DNA from: Clostridia bacterium
Lineage (GTDB): Bacteria; Bacillota; Clostridia; Christensenellales; Borkfalkiaceae
Assembly: GCA_017399945.1 (NCBI GenBank)
Contig: JAFQAQ010000020.1
Span: 122,130-186,129 of the forward strand
DNA: 64,000 nucleotides
Reading direction: 5' to 3'
The translations under genes and the position numbers were made by a program. Shown piece by piece: positions 53,990-62,311 of this stretch (positions within the stretch are counted from its first letter, which is position 1; the number at the start of each line of letters is the position of its first letter). Under the pieces are notes generated by a model that did not search any database, was not told the DNA's origin, and saw only the letters and a list, made by a program, of their open reading frames with translations.

Positions 53990-54775
53990 TTATTTTTCGT
54001 TTTTATAAATTTCCTTAAAGTATTTATAGGTGTCAACTTTAAGTTCGCCACAAGCAGCTTCGTCGCAAGCAATAATGCCGTCCTTGTGCATTTGAAGTGC
54101 GCTTATGGTCCAAGCGTGGTCAACGCCACCTTCAACGCAATGACGGAGTGCGCGCGCTTTGTTGTGTCCACTGATAAGAAGTAATACTTGTTTAGAATCA
54201 CAAACGGTGCCAACGCCAACAGAAAGAGCGGTTTTTGGAACTTTGTTCACGTCGTTACCAAAGAAACGAGAGTTTACGATTAAAGTATCTTCGGTAAGCG
54301 CACGAACGCCCGTTCTAGAAGTCAAAGAAGTAAAAGGTTCGTTAAATGCAATGTGACCGTCAACACCACTGCCACCTAAGAATAGGTCGATTCCACCGTA
54401 AGAAGCAATTTTGTCTTCATAACATTGGCACTCAGCTTCTAAATCACTTGCCATACCGTCTAGAATGTTAACGTTTTCAGCAGGAATATCAATATGATTA
54501 AAGAAATTATCGTGCATGAAATACCAATAACTTTGGTCGTGTTCTCTTGGAAGGCCAACGTATTCGTCCATGTTAAAAGTAACGACGTTCTTAAAAGAAA
54601 CTTTTCCAGCCTTGTTCATTTCAATAAGCTTTTTATAAACGCCAAGTGGAGAAGAACCGGTGGGAAGACCAAGAATAAAAGGACGATCTTCTTTATGGTT
54701 GTTGATAGCGTCGGCAATATGATTAGCCGCCCAATCACACATGTTAACGTAGTTGTCTTTGATAATTAATTTCAT
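53990..54775 (-). CDS. nagB: Glucosamine-6-phosphate deaminase
   Basis: 261 residues. Motifs [20 protein letters not shown] with the catalytic Asp, and [15 protein letters not shown]. Converts glucosamine 6-phosphate to fructose 6-phosphate and ammonia, the entry of amino sugars into glycolysis. It could take products of the nearby epimerases. The start at 54775 has AAGGAG before it; own promoter and terminator. Confidence 0.95.
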   Translation of the reverse strand: MKLIIKDNYVNMCDWAANHIADAINNHKEDRPFILGLPTGSSPLGVYKKLIEMNKAGKVSFKNVVTFNMDEYVGLPREHDQSYWYFMHDNFFNHIDIPAENVNILDGMASDLEAECQCYEDKIASYGGIDLFLGGSGVDGHIAFNEPFTSLTSRTGVRALTEDTLIVNSRFFGNDVNKVPKTALSVGVGTVCDSKQVLLLISGHNKARALRHCVEGGVDHAWTISALQMHKDGIIACDEAACGELKVDTYKYFKEIYKNEK

Positions 54776-54819
54776 AATCTTACGCTCCTTAAAAATGCAA
54801 AAATTTTATACACGCCTAA

Positions 54820-54848
54820 ATTATACAACTAAAAAAAGGTTTTGTAAA
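54820..54848 (-). promoter_or_regulatory. nagB promoter
   Basis: Minus strand: TTTACA (54843-54848), 17-bp spacer, TATAAT (54820-54825). Confidence 0.65.
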
Positions 54849-54883
54849 GGCGTTTCAAGGGTTAAATAAAAAAACACAAAACA

Positions 54884-54908
54884 AAAAAACGCCAAAAAGT
54901 CATTGGCG
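54884..54908 (-). terminator. Terminator of the rraA/ldh2/SGNH operon
   Basis: Stem CGCCAA / TTGGCG followed on the minus strand by seven T's. Confidence 0.7.
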
Positions 54909-54920
54909 CTTTCTTTTTTT

Positions 54921-55568
54921 TTAAAGACCTAAAATGCTGTCTGGAATATCGACAATCTCAAAATCTTCAATTTGAATATCGTTTGCAGATATATCTAAAT
55001 TTTTACAAATAACTTGCAAAACCCTATCTCCAATAATTTTCGTGCCTTCTTTGGTTTTAAAATGCGTCATATCCGAACGGCAATAGTCTGGTATATTCTT
55101 GGTGATTTCATATAAATCGTTAATCCCCACACCCATAGGCGCAAGCGTGCGCACTGCAATCTCGTTAAACTTTTCAATATCGCTATTAAAACGACAAAGG
55201 TCTTTGCTTTTATACCCTTCTTCCACTACGGACGTAGACGTGGCAAACACAAGTTTTGCATTTGGAAAAAACTTTTTCATTTGTCTAACGATACGTTTTA
55301 GGGCTTCTTCGTAATATTCAGGCGTGGTAAAGGTGTCTTCCCCATACAACCTTAAAACGTCCCAAAGTCCCACGTTCCAATGCACAAGGTCAACGTCCTC
55401 ACCAATATCCCATTGGGCTTTCCAATCACGCAAAAAACGCAAAACGTACTGCGCAAACCTGCAATTTTCTTCGGGCGAAAACACTTGCGCAACGTTTTTT
55501 AACCCTTCTTTTACGTAATCTTGATATCCCAAACGTATTGAATCTCCAATTAAGATAACCTTTTTCAT
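54921..55568 (-). CDS. SGNH/GDSL-family hydrolase
   Basis: 215 residues. Block I ILIGDSIRLGY with the nucleophile Ser, the Gly region HWNVGLWDV with Asn and Trp, and the C-terminal SDMTHFKTKEG with the Asp and His. No signal peptide, so intracellular. Such enzymes remove acyl, often acetyl, groups from sugars. It is the third gene after rraA-like and ldh2-like genes (31-base gap), suggesting deacetylation of a sugar or sugar-acid substrate. Confidence 0.82.
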   Translation of the reverse strand: MKKVILIGDSIRLGYQDYVKEGLKNVAQVFSPEENCRFAQYVLRFLRDWKAQWDIGEDVDLVHWNVGLWDVLRLYGEDTFTTPEYYEEALKRIVRQMKKFFPNAKLVFATSTSVVEEGYKSKDLCRFNSDIEKFNEIAVRTLAPMGVGINDLYEITKNIPDYCRSDMTHFKTKEGTKIIGDRVLQVICKNLDISANDIQIEDFEIVDIPDSILGL

Positions 55569-55599
55569 ATTCTCTCCTTTTCACAATTAAAACACTAGT

Positions 55600-56643
55600 C
55601 TAATTTACGGGAAACTCAACTTGAAACAACTGGGCAGTTTCCATTAACTCTTTCTCTACCACCGGCGACAACGAGATGCCTTCCTTAATTGTAGAAATAG
55701 ATTTGAGATATTCTATTTCGCCGGGAATCATAATCTCCTTGTTTGCATCAATACGGCTTGCATTTTTCATATCGGCAAAAAGCATATCAACTGAATTTTT
55801 GAAAATATCCACGTCGATAATTTTAGAAATATCAATAGCACCAAAAGCAAAACCAGAATTTTGCACTTTGTTAAAATCGTAAAAAGAACCCATAGTTTGT
55901 CCGTTTAACGCACCGGACAAACAACTTGCAAGAATTTCGACGATAAGCGCAATTCCATATCCCTTCGCGCCTGCCATGGGCAACATAGAACCACCTTCTA
56001 ATATTTTTGCTGGGTCAGTGGTAGGTTGTCCGTCTGCATCAAGCCCCCAACCTTCCGGCACTTTTTCCCCTCTCTTTTTAGCAAGGGCAACCTTTCCACG
56101 AGCAACCGAACTAGTTGCAAAATCCAAAACGAGTGGTTGCATTGTTTTTGCAGGAATTGCAATGGACACAGGGTTAGTTCCTAATAAAGGTTGTTTACTT
56201 CCCGTTGGTGGAATTGCAGAAGGTCCATTGGCAACTGCAAAACCTATCATATCCTTTTGCGCCGCAAGCATAGTAAAATAGCAAGCGCATCCGAAATGGT
56301 TGCCACCACACACGGTTGCAAAAGCAGAACCATAAGTTTTGGCTCTTTCAATACAAAGTTCCATTGTTTTTGTTCCAACGTAAGCGCCCATACCGTTTTG
56401 CCCGTCAATACGAACAACCGAACCTCCGTCGTTCAAAATTTTAATTTCCACGTTATTTGCAACTAATCCCTTTTTTACCCTTTGGGCATAAGTGGACAAT
56501 CTAGTAAGCCCGTGCGAAGCAACCCCCCTAATCTCGGCAGAAATCAAACTATCACTAAAAATATAACTTTCTTCTTTTGATAGTCCAGCCTTTATCATTA
56601 CCTTTTCTACGAATTCTTTTAATTTATCAACCGAATATTTCAT
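55600..56643 (-). CDS. LDH2/malate dehydrogenase-family oxidoreductase (YlbC/YiaK family)
   Basis: 347 residues. Family signatures: RGVASHGLTRL near residue 36, NGMGAYVGTKTMELCIERAK, and GNHFGCACYFTMLAA with the catalytic His, then PLLGTNPVSIAIP. NAD(P)-dependent dehydrogenases of this fold act on lactate, malate, ureidoglycolate, sulfolactate or 2,3-diketogulonate. Four bases from the RraA-like gene, so co-expressed; the pair suggests conversion of a 2-hydroxy or keto acid to pyruvate or oxaloacetate-type products. Confidence 0.9.
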   Translation of the reverse strand: MKYSVDKLKEFVEKVMIKAGLSKEESYIFSDSLISAEIRGVASHGLTRLSTYAQRVKKGLVANNVEIKILNDGGSVVRIDGQNGMGAYVGTKTMELCIERAKTYGSAFATVCGGNHFGCACYFTMLAAQKDMIGFAVANGPSAIPPTGSKQPLLGTNPVSIAIPAKTMQPLVLDFATSSVARGKVALAKKRGEKVPEGWGLDADGQPTTDPAKILEGGSMLPMAGAKGYGIALIVEILASCLSGALNGQTMGSFYDFNKVQNSGFAFGAIDISKIIDVDIFKNSVDMLFADMKNASRIDANKEIMIPGEIEYLKSISTIKEGISLSPVVEKELMETAQLFQVEFPVN

Positions 56644-56647
56644 ACTA

Positions 56648-57349
56648 TTAACCCTTATAAACGTCGTCTATTATTTCAAAATCTTTTTCAACCATCAATT
56701 TGTTTACCCAATCTCTTTTTGCCAGTCCGTTTCTTGCCGCAATAACCTTTTCTTGGTCTTTTTTGGCATACTCTTTTACTAATGGAAGAACTTTATTCGC
56801 CTCTTTAAGTGGTATAACGACAACACCGTCTGCATCAGCAAGAATAATATCCCCTGCTTCAACCACCACACCCCCGCAAGAAATAGGCACGTTAACTTCA
56901 CCGGGCCCGTCCTTAAAAGGTCCGTTTGGCGTTGTCCCCGTACAATAGATTGGAAAATCCCATTGCCCTAATTCTGCAATATCTCTTATAGGTCCGTCAA
57001 TTACTATACCCGCAACTTTTTTTGTGCACCTTAAAAAAGTCATCATAATTTCCCCTATAAGCGCCCTATTGCTCTCTTCCTCATTGGAAACGACAATCAT
57101 ATCCCCTTCATTGCAATAAGTCAACGCAACGTGTAATGCAAGGTTATCCCCAGCGCGCACCTTAACCGTATAGGCAGGCGCGCACACACTCTTTGCGCTT
57201 GGTTTTGAAACTAGTTTAATTCTAGGACTCATTGCGCAAAGTCGATTCATACAATCAGCCACGTTTGCCGTTGAAAACTTTTCAAACTCTTGCAAAATTT
57301 CTTTTTCTGGTAAATTTCTTTTAAGATAAATTCTATTTCTTACGCTCAT
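56648..57349 (-). CDS. RraA-family protein (4-hydroxy-4-methyl-2-oxoglutarate aldolase-like)
   Basis: 233 residues. Contains VADCMNRLCAMSPRI, VIDGPIRDIAELGQWDFPIY (Arg-Asp metal site), and GDIILADADGVVVIP. RraA-like proteins include metal-dependent retro-aldolases of keto acids and the RNase E inhibitor RraA; without RNase E context, and next to an LDH2 dehydrogenase, the aldolase role is more likely. First gene of the operon, with GGAG before the ATG, divergent from the AraC-type regulator that probably controls it. Confidence 0.85.
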   Translation of the reverse strand: MSVRNRIYLKRNLPEKEILQEFEKFSTANVADCMNRLCAMSPRIKLVSKPSAKSVCAPAYTVKVRAGDNLALHVALTYCNEGDMIVVSNEEESNRALIGEIMMTFLRCTKKVAGIVIDGPIRDIAELGQWDFPIYCTGTTPNGPFKDGPGEVNVPISCGGVVVEAGDIILADADGVVVIPLKEANKVLPLVKEYAKKDQEKVIAARNGLAKRDWVNKLMVEKDFEIIDDVYKG

Positions 57350-57370
57350 ATATAGCTCCGTTTTTTAAAA

Positions 57371-57399
57371 ATTATACTTTACTACAACCAGTGGCACAA
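57371..57399 (-). promoter_or_regulatory. Promoter of the rraA/ldh2/SGNH operon
   Basis: Minus strand: TTGTGC (57394-57399), 17-bp spacer, TATAAT (57371-57376). TAGCAA and TTGCTA elements surround it, possible AraC-family sites. Confidence 0.6.
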
Positions 57400-57482
57400 T
57401 AGCAAATAATACAAACAAATTGTCAAATCGTTCAACTATTGCTAAATATTATTAGTTTAATTGCCTTTTTTTGCTAATATGC

Positions 57483-57511
57483 TTGAAAATAGTTCAACTT
57501 TTAAGTATAAT
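57483..57511 (+). promoter_or_regulatory. Promoter of the AraC-type regulator, near-leaderless
   Basis: TTGAAA (57483-57488), 17-bp spacer, TATAAT (57506-57511). The ATG at 57521 is about 3 nt from the predicted start. Confidence 0.6.
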
Positions 57512-57520
57512 TAAGTGGCT

Positions 57521-58336
57521 ATGAAAAATGCTAATAGAGATTGGAAAGACGTTTACGTAAAATTTAGGGAAAGTTATTCTTCGCCCGTTTTTGATTTTCA
57601 CGAACATGATTATTACGAACTAAATTTTATCTTTTCGGGCAACGTTAAAATCATACTTAAAGACAAAATTAACGAAAGCGAAAACGTTAGGGTGCTAATA
57701 ACCAAACCACAAACCTCCCATTTCGTTTCATGTGATGGGAAGTCCTTATATTTGCGACAATACTTGCTTTTTGACGAGGCTTTTGTTGGGGATTATATAA
57801 AAAACGATTGCGAAATATCCTCTTTATTTACTGAAAATGGCAGAATAATATCATTGAACGCGCAACAAGCAGATTCCGTTAAACAATTATTGCTAAAAAT
57901 TCATAACGAATCTTCCCTATTTAGAAAAAGATTGTTAGTGCTATATCTTTTATCCTTTTTAAAAGATTTCGCTAGCGAACCTTGTTTTGAAACGTATAAA
58001 ATTCCGTCGTACATAATAGGGGCAATCAAGTTTATAGAAGAAAATTATTCGCAAAAACTAACGGTAGAAACTTTGACAAAACGTTTCTTCGTCGGCAGAA
58101 CGACTCTGCTTACTAATTTTAAAAAACACACCGGTCACGCCTTGCATGAATATTTAACTATTTTCAGATTAAAAAAGGCATTAAATCTTCTTAAACTAGG
58201 TCACACCATCCAAGAAACGGCAGAAACGTGTGGCTTTTTAGAAAGCAGTGGTTTTATCAGGTCTTTTAAAAAATATTATAAATTATCACCATCTCAATAC
58301 CTAAAAAGTATTATCAACAAAACCGAACAACTCTAA
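57521..58336 (+). CDS. AraC-family transcriptional regulator
   Basis: 271 residues. An N-terminal cupin sensor domain (FDFHEHDYYELNFIFSG with the metal/ligand-type HEHD, then KPQTSHFV) and a C-terminal double HTH (LTVETLTKRFFVGRTTLLTNFKKHTG and IQETAETCGFLESSGFIRSFKK). It should activate the divergent rraA operon and perhaps the convergent epimerase operon in response to a sugar-derived ligand. GTG at 57515 is an alternative start. There is no Shine-Dalgarno. Own terminator. Confidence 0.9.
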   Translation: MKNANRDWKDVYVKFRESYSSPVFDFHEHDYYELNFIFSGNVKIILKDKINESENVRVLITKPQTSHFVSCDGKSLYLRQYLLFDEAFVGDYIKNDCEISSLFTENGRIISLNAQQADSVKQLLLKIHNESSLFRKRLLVLYLLSFLKDFASEPCFETYKIPSYIIGAIKFIEENYSQKLTVETLTKRFFVGRTTLLTNFKKHTGHALHEYLTIFRLKKALNLLKLGHTIQETAETCGFLESSGFIRSFKKYYKLSPSQYLKSIINKTEQL

Positions 58337-58341
58337 CAACA

Positions 58342-58372
58342 CCCCTACACCACCAATTTAAAACAACAAAAA
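58342..58372 (+). repeat. 31-bp repeat next to a terminator (copy 1)
   Basis: Identical to 60975-61005; begins CCCCTACACCACCAATTT. In both places a terminator with loop core ATCGCTTGAT follows at once. Confidence 0.8.
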
Positions 58373-58398
58373 AACACCAATCGCTTGATTGGTGTTTT
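58371..58398. terminator. Bidirectional terminator (AraC gene / epimerase gene)
   Basis: Stem AACACCAATC / GATTGGTGTT with loop GCTT and flanking A/T tracts between convergent genes. Confidence 0.85.
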
Positions 58399-58424
58399 AC
58401 TAATACCTTTTAACTTTTTTATTC

Positions 58425-59621
58425 TCAATTTTTATTTGTCTTATTATCCAACAATTGCAAACATTTTGCAAGCATTCTTAACACGTGAAACGGCCCTTTA
58501 TACATATGCCCTTTGCAAGGTGGTTGGGTCGGCTTGCCGTCCCTTCTTAAATACCCAAACCACTCCCCATATTGAGAATCGGAAAAATGTTTAAATTCGT
58601 ACTTAACAATTTTTTCAAACCACTTAAGGTATTTTTTATCCCCAAATGTCTTGTATAACTTTAAGGCAGCGATAGTCGCCTCGTTATGTGGCCACCATAA
58701 TTTCATATCGTGTTCATACGCCTCAACAGGGAACCCTTTGTAGTCAATAAAGTACTTAATGCCACCATATTTTTCATCCCAACCGTTTTTGATAGCATCG
58801 TCAAAAATAATTTTTGCCAGTAAAGTTAATTTGTCGGATTTAAAATATTCAGCTTCGTCAAGAATAAACCAAGCACATTCAATATCATGCCCAGGATTTA
58901 CAACTCTGCAAGATGCAACGTCATCTATTACCTCCCCCTTCTGACCTACGGTTTCCAACATAACGTGTAAGGAGGGCTTGTAAAAATCATTTTCAATTTC
59001 TTCTAACAAAGCGCATGCTCTATTGTCGTATTGCTCAACAGAATCAACGTCAATCTCTCGCATAATATGCGTAACGTTTAACAAAATCATAGGACAAGCA
59101 AGACTTTTAATGTTTCTTGTGTTAGCATACACTTTAGGCGTCACAAAATAAGGGTCTTCAATCTCCCCACTATTTATTCCCCATATAAAATCATAATATT
59201 CTTTTGCTATTTTTTTATATTTTTGGTCCTTTGTGGCTTTATAGTATTCTGCGCAAGCAATAATATAAAACGATTCTGAAAACCAGTATCTTCTTTTTCT
59301 TAACGGCTTTCCCTCTGCCGTAACAGAAAAAAACATCCTTTTATCACTATCAATGCAATGTTGCTCTAAAAAATCTAGGCAAGATTTTGCAATTTCCAAA
59401 TATTTTTGCTCTTTTTTTAGGTTGTTGTACAAATATGAAAACATATAGGCACAACGCCCTTGCATCCACACACTTTTATCGGTGGAATATATTTTACCAT
59501 ATCTATCCAAGGAATTATAAATACCACCGTGTTCGTGGTCTATCGCATTGTTTATCCAAAACGGGATTACGTTATTAAACAACTCGTCATTAAACTTTTT
59601 TTGGTATTTTTCTAAATTCAT
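58425..59621 (-). CDS. N-acylglucosamine 2-epimerase (AGE) family enzyme
   Basis: 398 residues, standard family length. Features of the (alpha/alpha)6 barrel: WINNAIDHEHGGIYNSLDRYG, KSVWMQGRCAYMFSYLY, NPGHDIECAWFILDEA with the catalytic His, and KLWWPHNEATIAALKLY with the second His. Enzymes of this family interconvert GlcNAc/ManNAc, or epimerise cellobiose or mannose; the substrate here is unknown. Start supported by AATAAGGA. Second gene of a two-gene operon after a related barrel enzyme. Confidence 0.9.
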   Translation of the reverse strand: MNLEKYQKKFNDELFNNVIPFWINNAIDHEHGGIYNSLDRYGKIYSTDKSVWMQGRCAYMFSYLYNNLKKEQKYLEIAKSCLDFLEQHCIDSDKRMFFSVTAEGKPLRKRRYWFSESFYIIACAEYYKATKDQKYKKIAKEYYDFIWGINSGEIEDPYFVTPKVYANTRNIKSLACPMILLNVTHIMREIDVDSVEQYDNRACALLEEIENDFYKPSLHVMLETVGQKGEVIDDVASCRVVNPGHDIECAWFILDEAEYFKSDKLTLLAKIIFDDAIKNGWDEKYGGIKYFIDYKGFPVEAYEHDMKLWWPHNEATIAALKLYKTFGDKKYLKWFEKIVKYEFKHFSDSQYGEWFGYLRRDGKPTQPPCKGHMYKGPFHVLRMLAKCLQLLDNKTNKN

Positions 59622-59662
59622 ACAATATCCTTATTCAATCATAACTTTTATTTTAATATATT

Positions 59663-60874
59663 TTAATCGTTTAAATATTTTTCAAGCGAAAGTAATCCAA
59701 GCATGATATTGGTACAACACCAACCCGTGTAAACAGAAAACATTCCACCTTCGTCAATCTTATTGTTTTGTGTGCAACGCCCCGACCAACACTTACTTTC
59801 AACGTTATAAGCACCACGCCAAGCTCCGTCCCAAAGTGGGCTTTCGTTTTTACATTGAATATTTACCAAAAACTCCCCTAAACGTTTTGCCATTTTTAAG
59901 GCTTTATCATCTTTAAGCGTTTGATAATACTCAACAAGCGCCCTTAAAGCAAATCCTTGGGTATACACCAAATCACAAAGATTTTTGTCAGTTTGCAAGG
60001 TTAATCCATCGGGCAAATTATCGTCGTTATTGACTATTGCCCCTGTTTTGTGTTGCAGTTTTTCCATTTGTTTTAACGATGCTTTTACTTTTATGATTGC
60101 TTGTTCTTTTAATGGTTGGGCTGTTTCGTTTTTTATTGCAATGGTTAAAGCATATAAAACAATGGCAAGTTCTGAAGAGTATGGACGCCAAGCCTCAAAC
60201 TTCTCTAACTCGTAAGAAGTCCTTATCCTCGACTCCAAAATAATATCGTCAAGCAAATATTTTAAGGCTTTTCGTGCAGAAACAAGATATTTTTGTTTGT
60301 TTGTAATGGAATATATCTTATACATTCCCATCATCATCCAACCAACAAAACAAGGACCTTTTGCAAGCGAGTGCATATCGGGTATTTCTGGATTGAAAAA
60401 ATATCCTTTTTCGCTTTGATTTTTCACCCAAAAGTCTGCAAGACTTTTACACGATTGCAAAAGCGTATCGTCGTCACTAATTCGGCTTAAACTTAAAAGA
60501 GAATAAAGAACCTTGCCGTTATCGTTTTGATAAAGACATCTTCCACTCTCCCCGTCAGTAAAACAACCGTCTAAAAAATAAAAAGGAAAAGAACCTACCT
60601 TGTCCCCCGTCTCCGGTCCATTTTGCTTTTTCAAAAGCCATTGCAAAATATTTTCAAAATATTCGTCACTGTCGATATTGTTTATTTGCTTGTTTAAATC
60701 TAAAACAAACAAAAACTCCGCATTGCAGTCAGGACGTGTCCAACACACCCTTTGGTTTTGGTCGATTCTAATTCTTTCATAAATCCCCCAAGACGCCTTG
60801 TTAAAAGAACACATTTGTCCTTTTATCCAATCAATACAATCGCTTATGCTTTTAGCAACCATCTTTTTCGTCAT
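59663..60874 (-). CDS. Six-hairpin (alpha/alpha)6-barrel carbohydrate enzyme, AGE-like
   Basis: 403 residues. Repeated helical hairpins and phrases such as GWMMMGMYKIYSITNKQKYL, DLVYTQGFALRALVEYYQ and the Cys-rich C-terminus GWCCTNIMLGLLSLEKYL point to a six-hairpin glycosidase/epimerase fold. It is not assigned with confidence to one GH family. Upstream of the epimerase gene by 41 bases, so part of the same pathway. The start at 60874 has GGGAGA. It may act before or with the epimerase. Confidence 0.65.
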   Translation of the reverse strand: MTKKMVAKSISDCIDWIKGQMCSFNKASWGIYERIRIDQNQRVCWTRPDCNAEFLFVLDLNKQINNIDSDEYFENILQWLLKKQNGPETGDKVGSFPFYFLDGCFTDGESGRCLYQNDNGKVLYSLLSLSRISDDDTLLQSCKSLADFWVKNQSEKGYFFNPEIPDMHSLAKGPCFVGWMMMGMYKIYSITNKQKYLVSARKALKYLLDDIILESRIRTSYELEKFEAWRPYSSELAIVLYALTIAIKNETAQPLKEQAIIKVKASLKQMEKLQHKTGAIVNNDDNLPDGLTLQTDKNLCDLVYTQGFALRALVEYYQTLKDDKALKMAKRLGEFLVNIQCKNESPLWDGAWRGAYNVESKCWSGRCTQNNKIDEGGMFSVYTGWCCTNIMLGLLSLEKYLND

Positions 60875-60903
60875 AATCGTTCTCCCTTTTGCTATTAGTT
60901 TAG

Positions 60904-60931
60904 ATTATAAACTTTTCTATAAGCAATACAA
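60904..60931 (-). promoter_or_regulatory. Promoter of the six-hairpin enzyme/epimerase operon
   Basis: Minus strand: TTGTAT (60926-60931), 16-bp spacer, TATAAT (60904-60909). AATAGCAAA just downstream recalls elements near the AraC gene. Confidence 0.55.
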
Positions 60932-60974
60932 TAGTTTATCCTCCAAAAAAATTGACATATCCTACTGTCGCACC

Positions 60975-61005
60975 CCCCTACACCACCAATTTAAAACAAC
61001 AAAAA
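60975..61005 (+). repeat. 31-bp repeat next to a terminator (copy 2)
   Basis: Identical to 58342-58372. Confidence 0.8.
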
Positions 61006-61030
61006 GAACCATCGCTTGATGGTTCTTTTT
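61001..61030. terminator. Terminator repeat (left copy flanking the XRE module)
   Basis: Stem AAAAAGAACCATC / GATGGTTCTTTTT with loop GCTT, ending the 242-residue protein gene. Identical, with three more leading bases, to the copy at 62201-62230. Confidence 0.85.
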
Positions 61031-61045
61031 GTTTAACCAATTTTT

Positions 61046-61774
61046 TTATAATAATCCAGCCAATTCCGAAAGTGCAGTAGCCATTTGTGGAACGTACATA
61101 TTCACAAACTGAGTTGGATTAGCCAAGGCGCTATTCATTTGCATTTTAAGAGCATCGATATAAGTCGTAATCATAGAGATTGGCTTTTCAAAAGGAGCTC
61201 TTTCTGCAAGTGGTTTTTCACTAACTTTATCGCTCATAGCATCCTTTATATTTGCCAATTCTTCTAATAATGCGGTCATAGGGTTCTTTTTAAATTCGTT
61301 TAATTTTTTATCGAATGCGTCAACTAACTCTGCAAGATTTTTTTCAGAATAATCCACGGGTTTAACAACTTCTTCAGAAACTACTTCACCAGCAGGAATT
61401 TGTGGTATTTTTTCTTCCATCTTATTTAACATAAACTTGCAATCTACGGTAGCCGAAACTTTACGCAAATACAATTGTACGGAATTAACCTTTTCTCCAA
61501 CGTGATTTATAGTTACACGATATCCACCATGTTTACTATTCATACTTTGTCCATCGAAAATATATTCGAACACGTACATATAGCCGGTATCAGATTGTTT
61601 TGTAACTCTACCCGCCATAGACTTGCTAATTTGAAGTTTCTCTACGTAATCTTTAACGTCAGAAAACTTCGCGTTAAGATTAATAGAGAAAGTTGCTTCG
61701 GTTGGCATCGCGTTTGAATTTAACGCACTAAGAAAAACACCAACTTTTTCCATAAAAGTAATTTTGAATGCCAT
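61046..61774 (-). CDS. Protein of unknown function paired with an XRE regulator
   Basis: 242 residues, no membrane segment or signal peptide. The N-terminal 120 residues (starting MAFKITFMEKVGVFL) look like a beta-rich domain; the rest is helical with a hydrophobic C-terminus. I recognise no family. The start at 61774 has GAGGAG. It is divergent from a small XRE-type regulator gene; one regulator palindrome overlaps its promoter, so it is probably repressed by that regulator. Not obviously a toxin or phage protein. Confidence 0.65.
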   Translation of the reverse strand: MAFKITFMEKVGVFLSALNSNAMPTEATFSINLNAKFSDVKDYVEKLQISKSMAGRVTKQSDTGYMYVFEYIFDGQSMNSKHGGYRVTINHVGEKVNSVQLYLRKVSATVDCKFMLNKMEEKIPQIPAGEVVSEEVVKPVDYSEKNLAELVDAFDKKLNEFKKNPMTALLEELANIKDAMSDKVSEKPLAERAPFEKPISMITTYIDALKMQMNSALANPTQFVNMYVPQMATALSELAGLL

Positions 61775-61813
61775 TTATCATTCTCCTCTGTTTTTAAGTG
61801 ACTCTCACTTTTT

Positions 61814-61819
61814 ATTATA
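61814..61819 (-). promoter_or_regulatory. -10 box of the 242-residue protein gene
   Basis: TATAAT on the minus strand. The first palindrome (61824-61837) falls between this and the -35 region. Confidence 0.5.
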
Positions 61820-61823
61820 TCCT

Positions 61824-61837
61824 AACTCATTTGAGTT
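61824..61837. promoter_or_regulatory. Candidate XRE operator 1
   Basis: Perfect palindrome AACTCA-TT-TGAGTT in the divergent promoter region. Confidence 0.6.
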
Positions 61838-61867
61838 TATTTGTCAAGCGTTTTGGGTTATTATCTT

Positions 61868-61881
61868 AACTCAATTTAGTT
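61868..61881. promoter_or_regulatory. Candidate XRE operator 2
   Basis: AACTCA-AT-TTAGTT, the same site with one mismatch, 44 bp (about four helical turns) from operator 1 and next to the TATAAA of the XRE gene (61881-61886). Confidence 0.55.
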
Positions 61882-61914
61882 ATAAAATATTATCAAAAGG
61901 GGTAAAATGCAAAA

Positions 61915-62199
61915 ATGGAAATTTTAGAAAAAATTGAATTATTAAGAAAAGAAAAAGGTTGGTCAATAAATTATCTTGCAATGGAAAGTGGTTTAACGCA
62001 ATCCACGTTAAACAATTTATATTCAAGAAATACTGAACCCAAAATTTCTACACTTAGGGCAATTTGTGGGGCTTTTGGATTAACTCTATCCGAGTTTTTT
62101 AGAGAAGACGACAACGAAGACGAACTTATAAGAAGAGTTAAATGTTTATCACAAGACAACAAAAAAGCCTTACTACAACTACTTAAAAATATAAAATAA
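61915..62199 (+). CDS. XRE-family transcriptional regulator
   Basis: 94 residues. A Cro/CI-type helix-turn-helix (WSINYLAMESGLTQSTLNNLYSR, then EPKISTLRAICGAFGLTLSEFF) and a short acidic C-terminus (EDDNEDE) with a final helix. Such small regulators bind palindromes; two matching sites lie in its promoter. The start at 61915 has AAGGGG before it. It probably represses itself and the divergent gene. Confidence 0.88.
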   Translation: MEILEKIELLRKEKGWSINYLAMESGLTQSTLNNLYSRNTEPKISTLRAICGAFGLTLSEFFREDDNEDELIRRVKCLSQDNKKALLQLLKNIK

Positions 62200-62200
62200 C

Positions 62201-62230
62201 AAAAAGAACCATCGCTTGATGGTTCTTTTT
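62201..62230. terminator. Terminator repeat (right copy flanking the XRE module)
   Basis: Same 30 bp as 61001-61030, with a longer T-run. Ends the XRE gene. Confidence 0.85.
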
Positions 62231-62238
62231 TTTTGCGT

Positions 62239-62293
62239 TAGTACTACAAAATCTCTAAAATCTCCCCGTTTATATAGGGTAGAACTACAAAAT
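62239..62293. repeat. Short direct repeat downstream of hsdS
   Basis: TAGTACTACAAAAT (62239-62252) and TAGAACTACAAAAT (62280-62293), 14 bp with one mismatch, between the XRE terminator and the hsdS stop. Confidence 0.5.
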
Positions 62294-62311
62294 GACTAGC
62301 TTTTATATCGT

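Noticed and set aside
62201..62311. Small gene between the XRE gene and hsdS
   Set aside because: Only a terminator and a short direct repeat are present; no open frame with a start signal.
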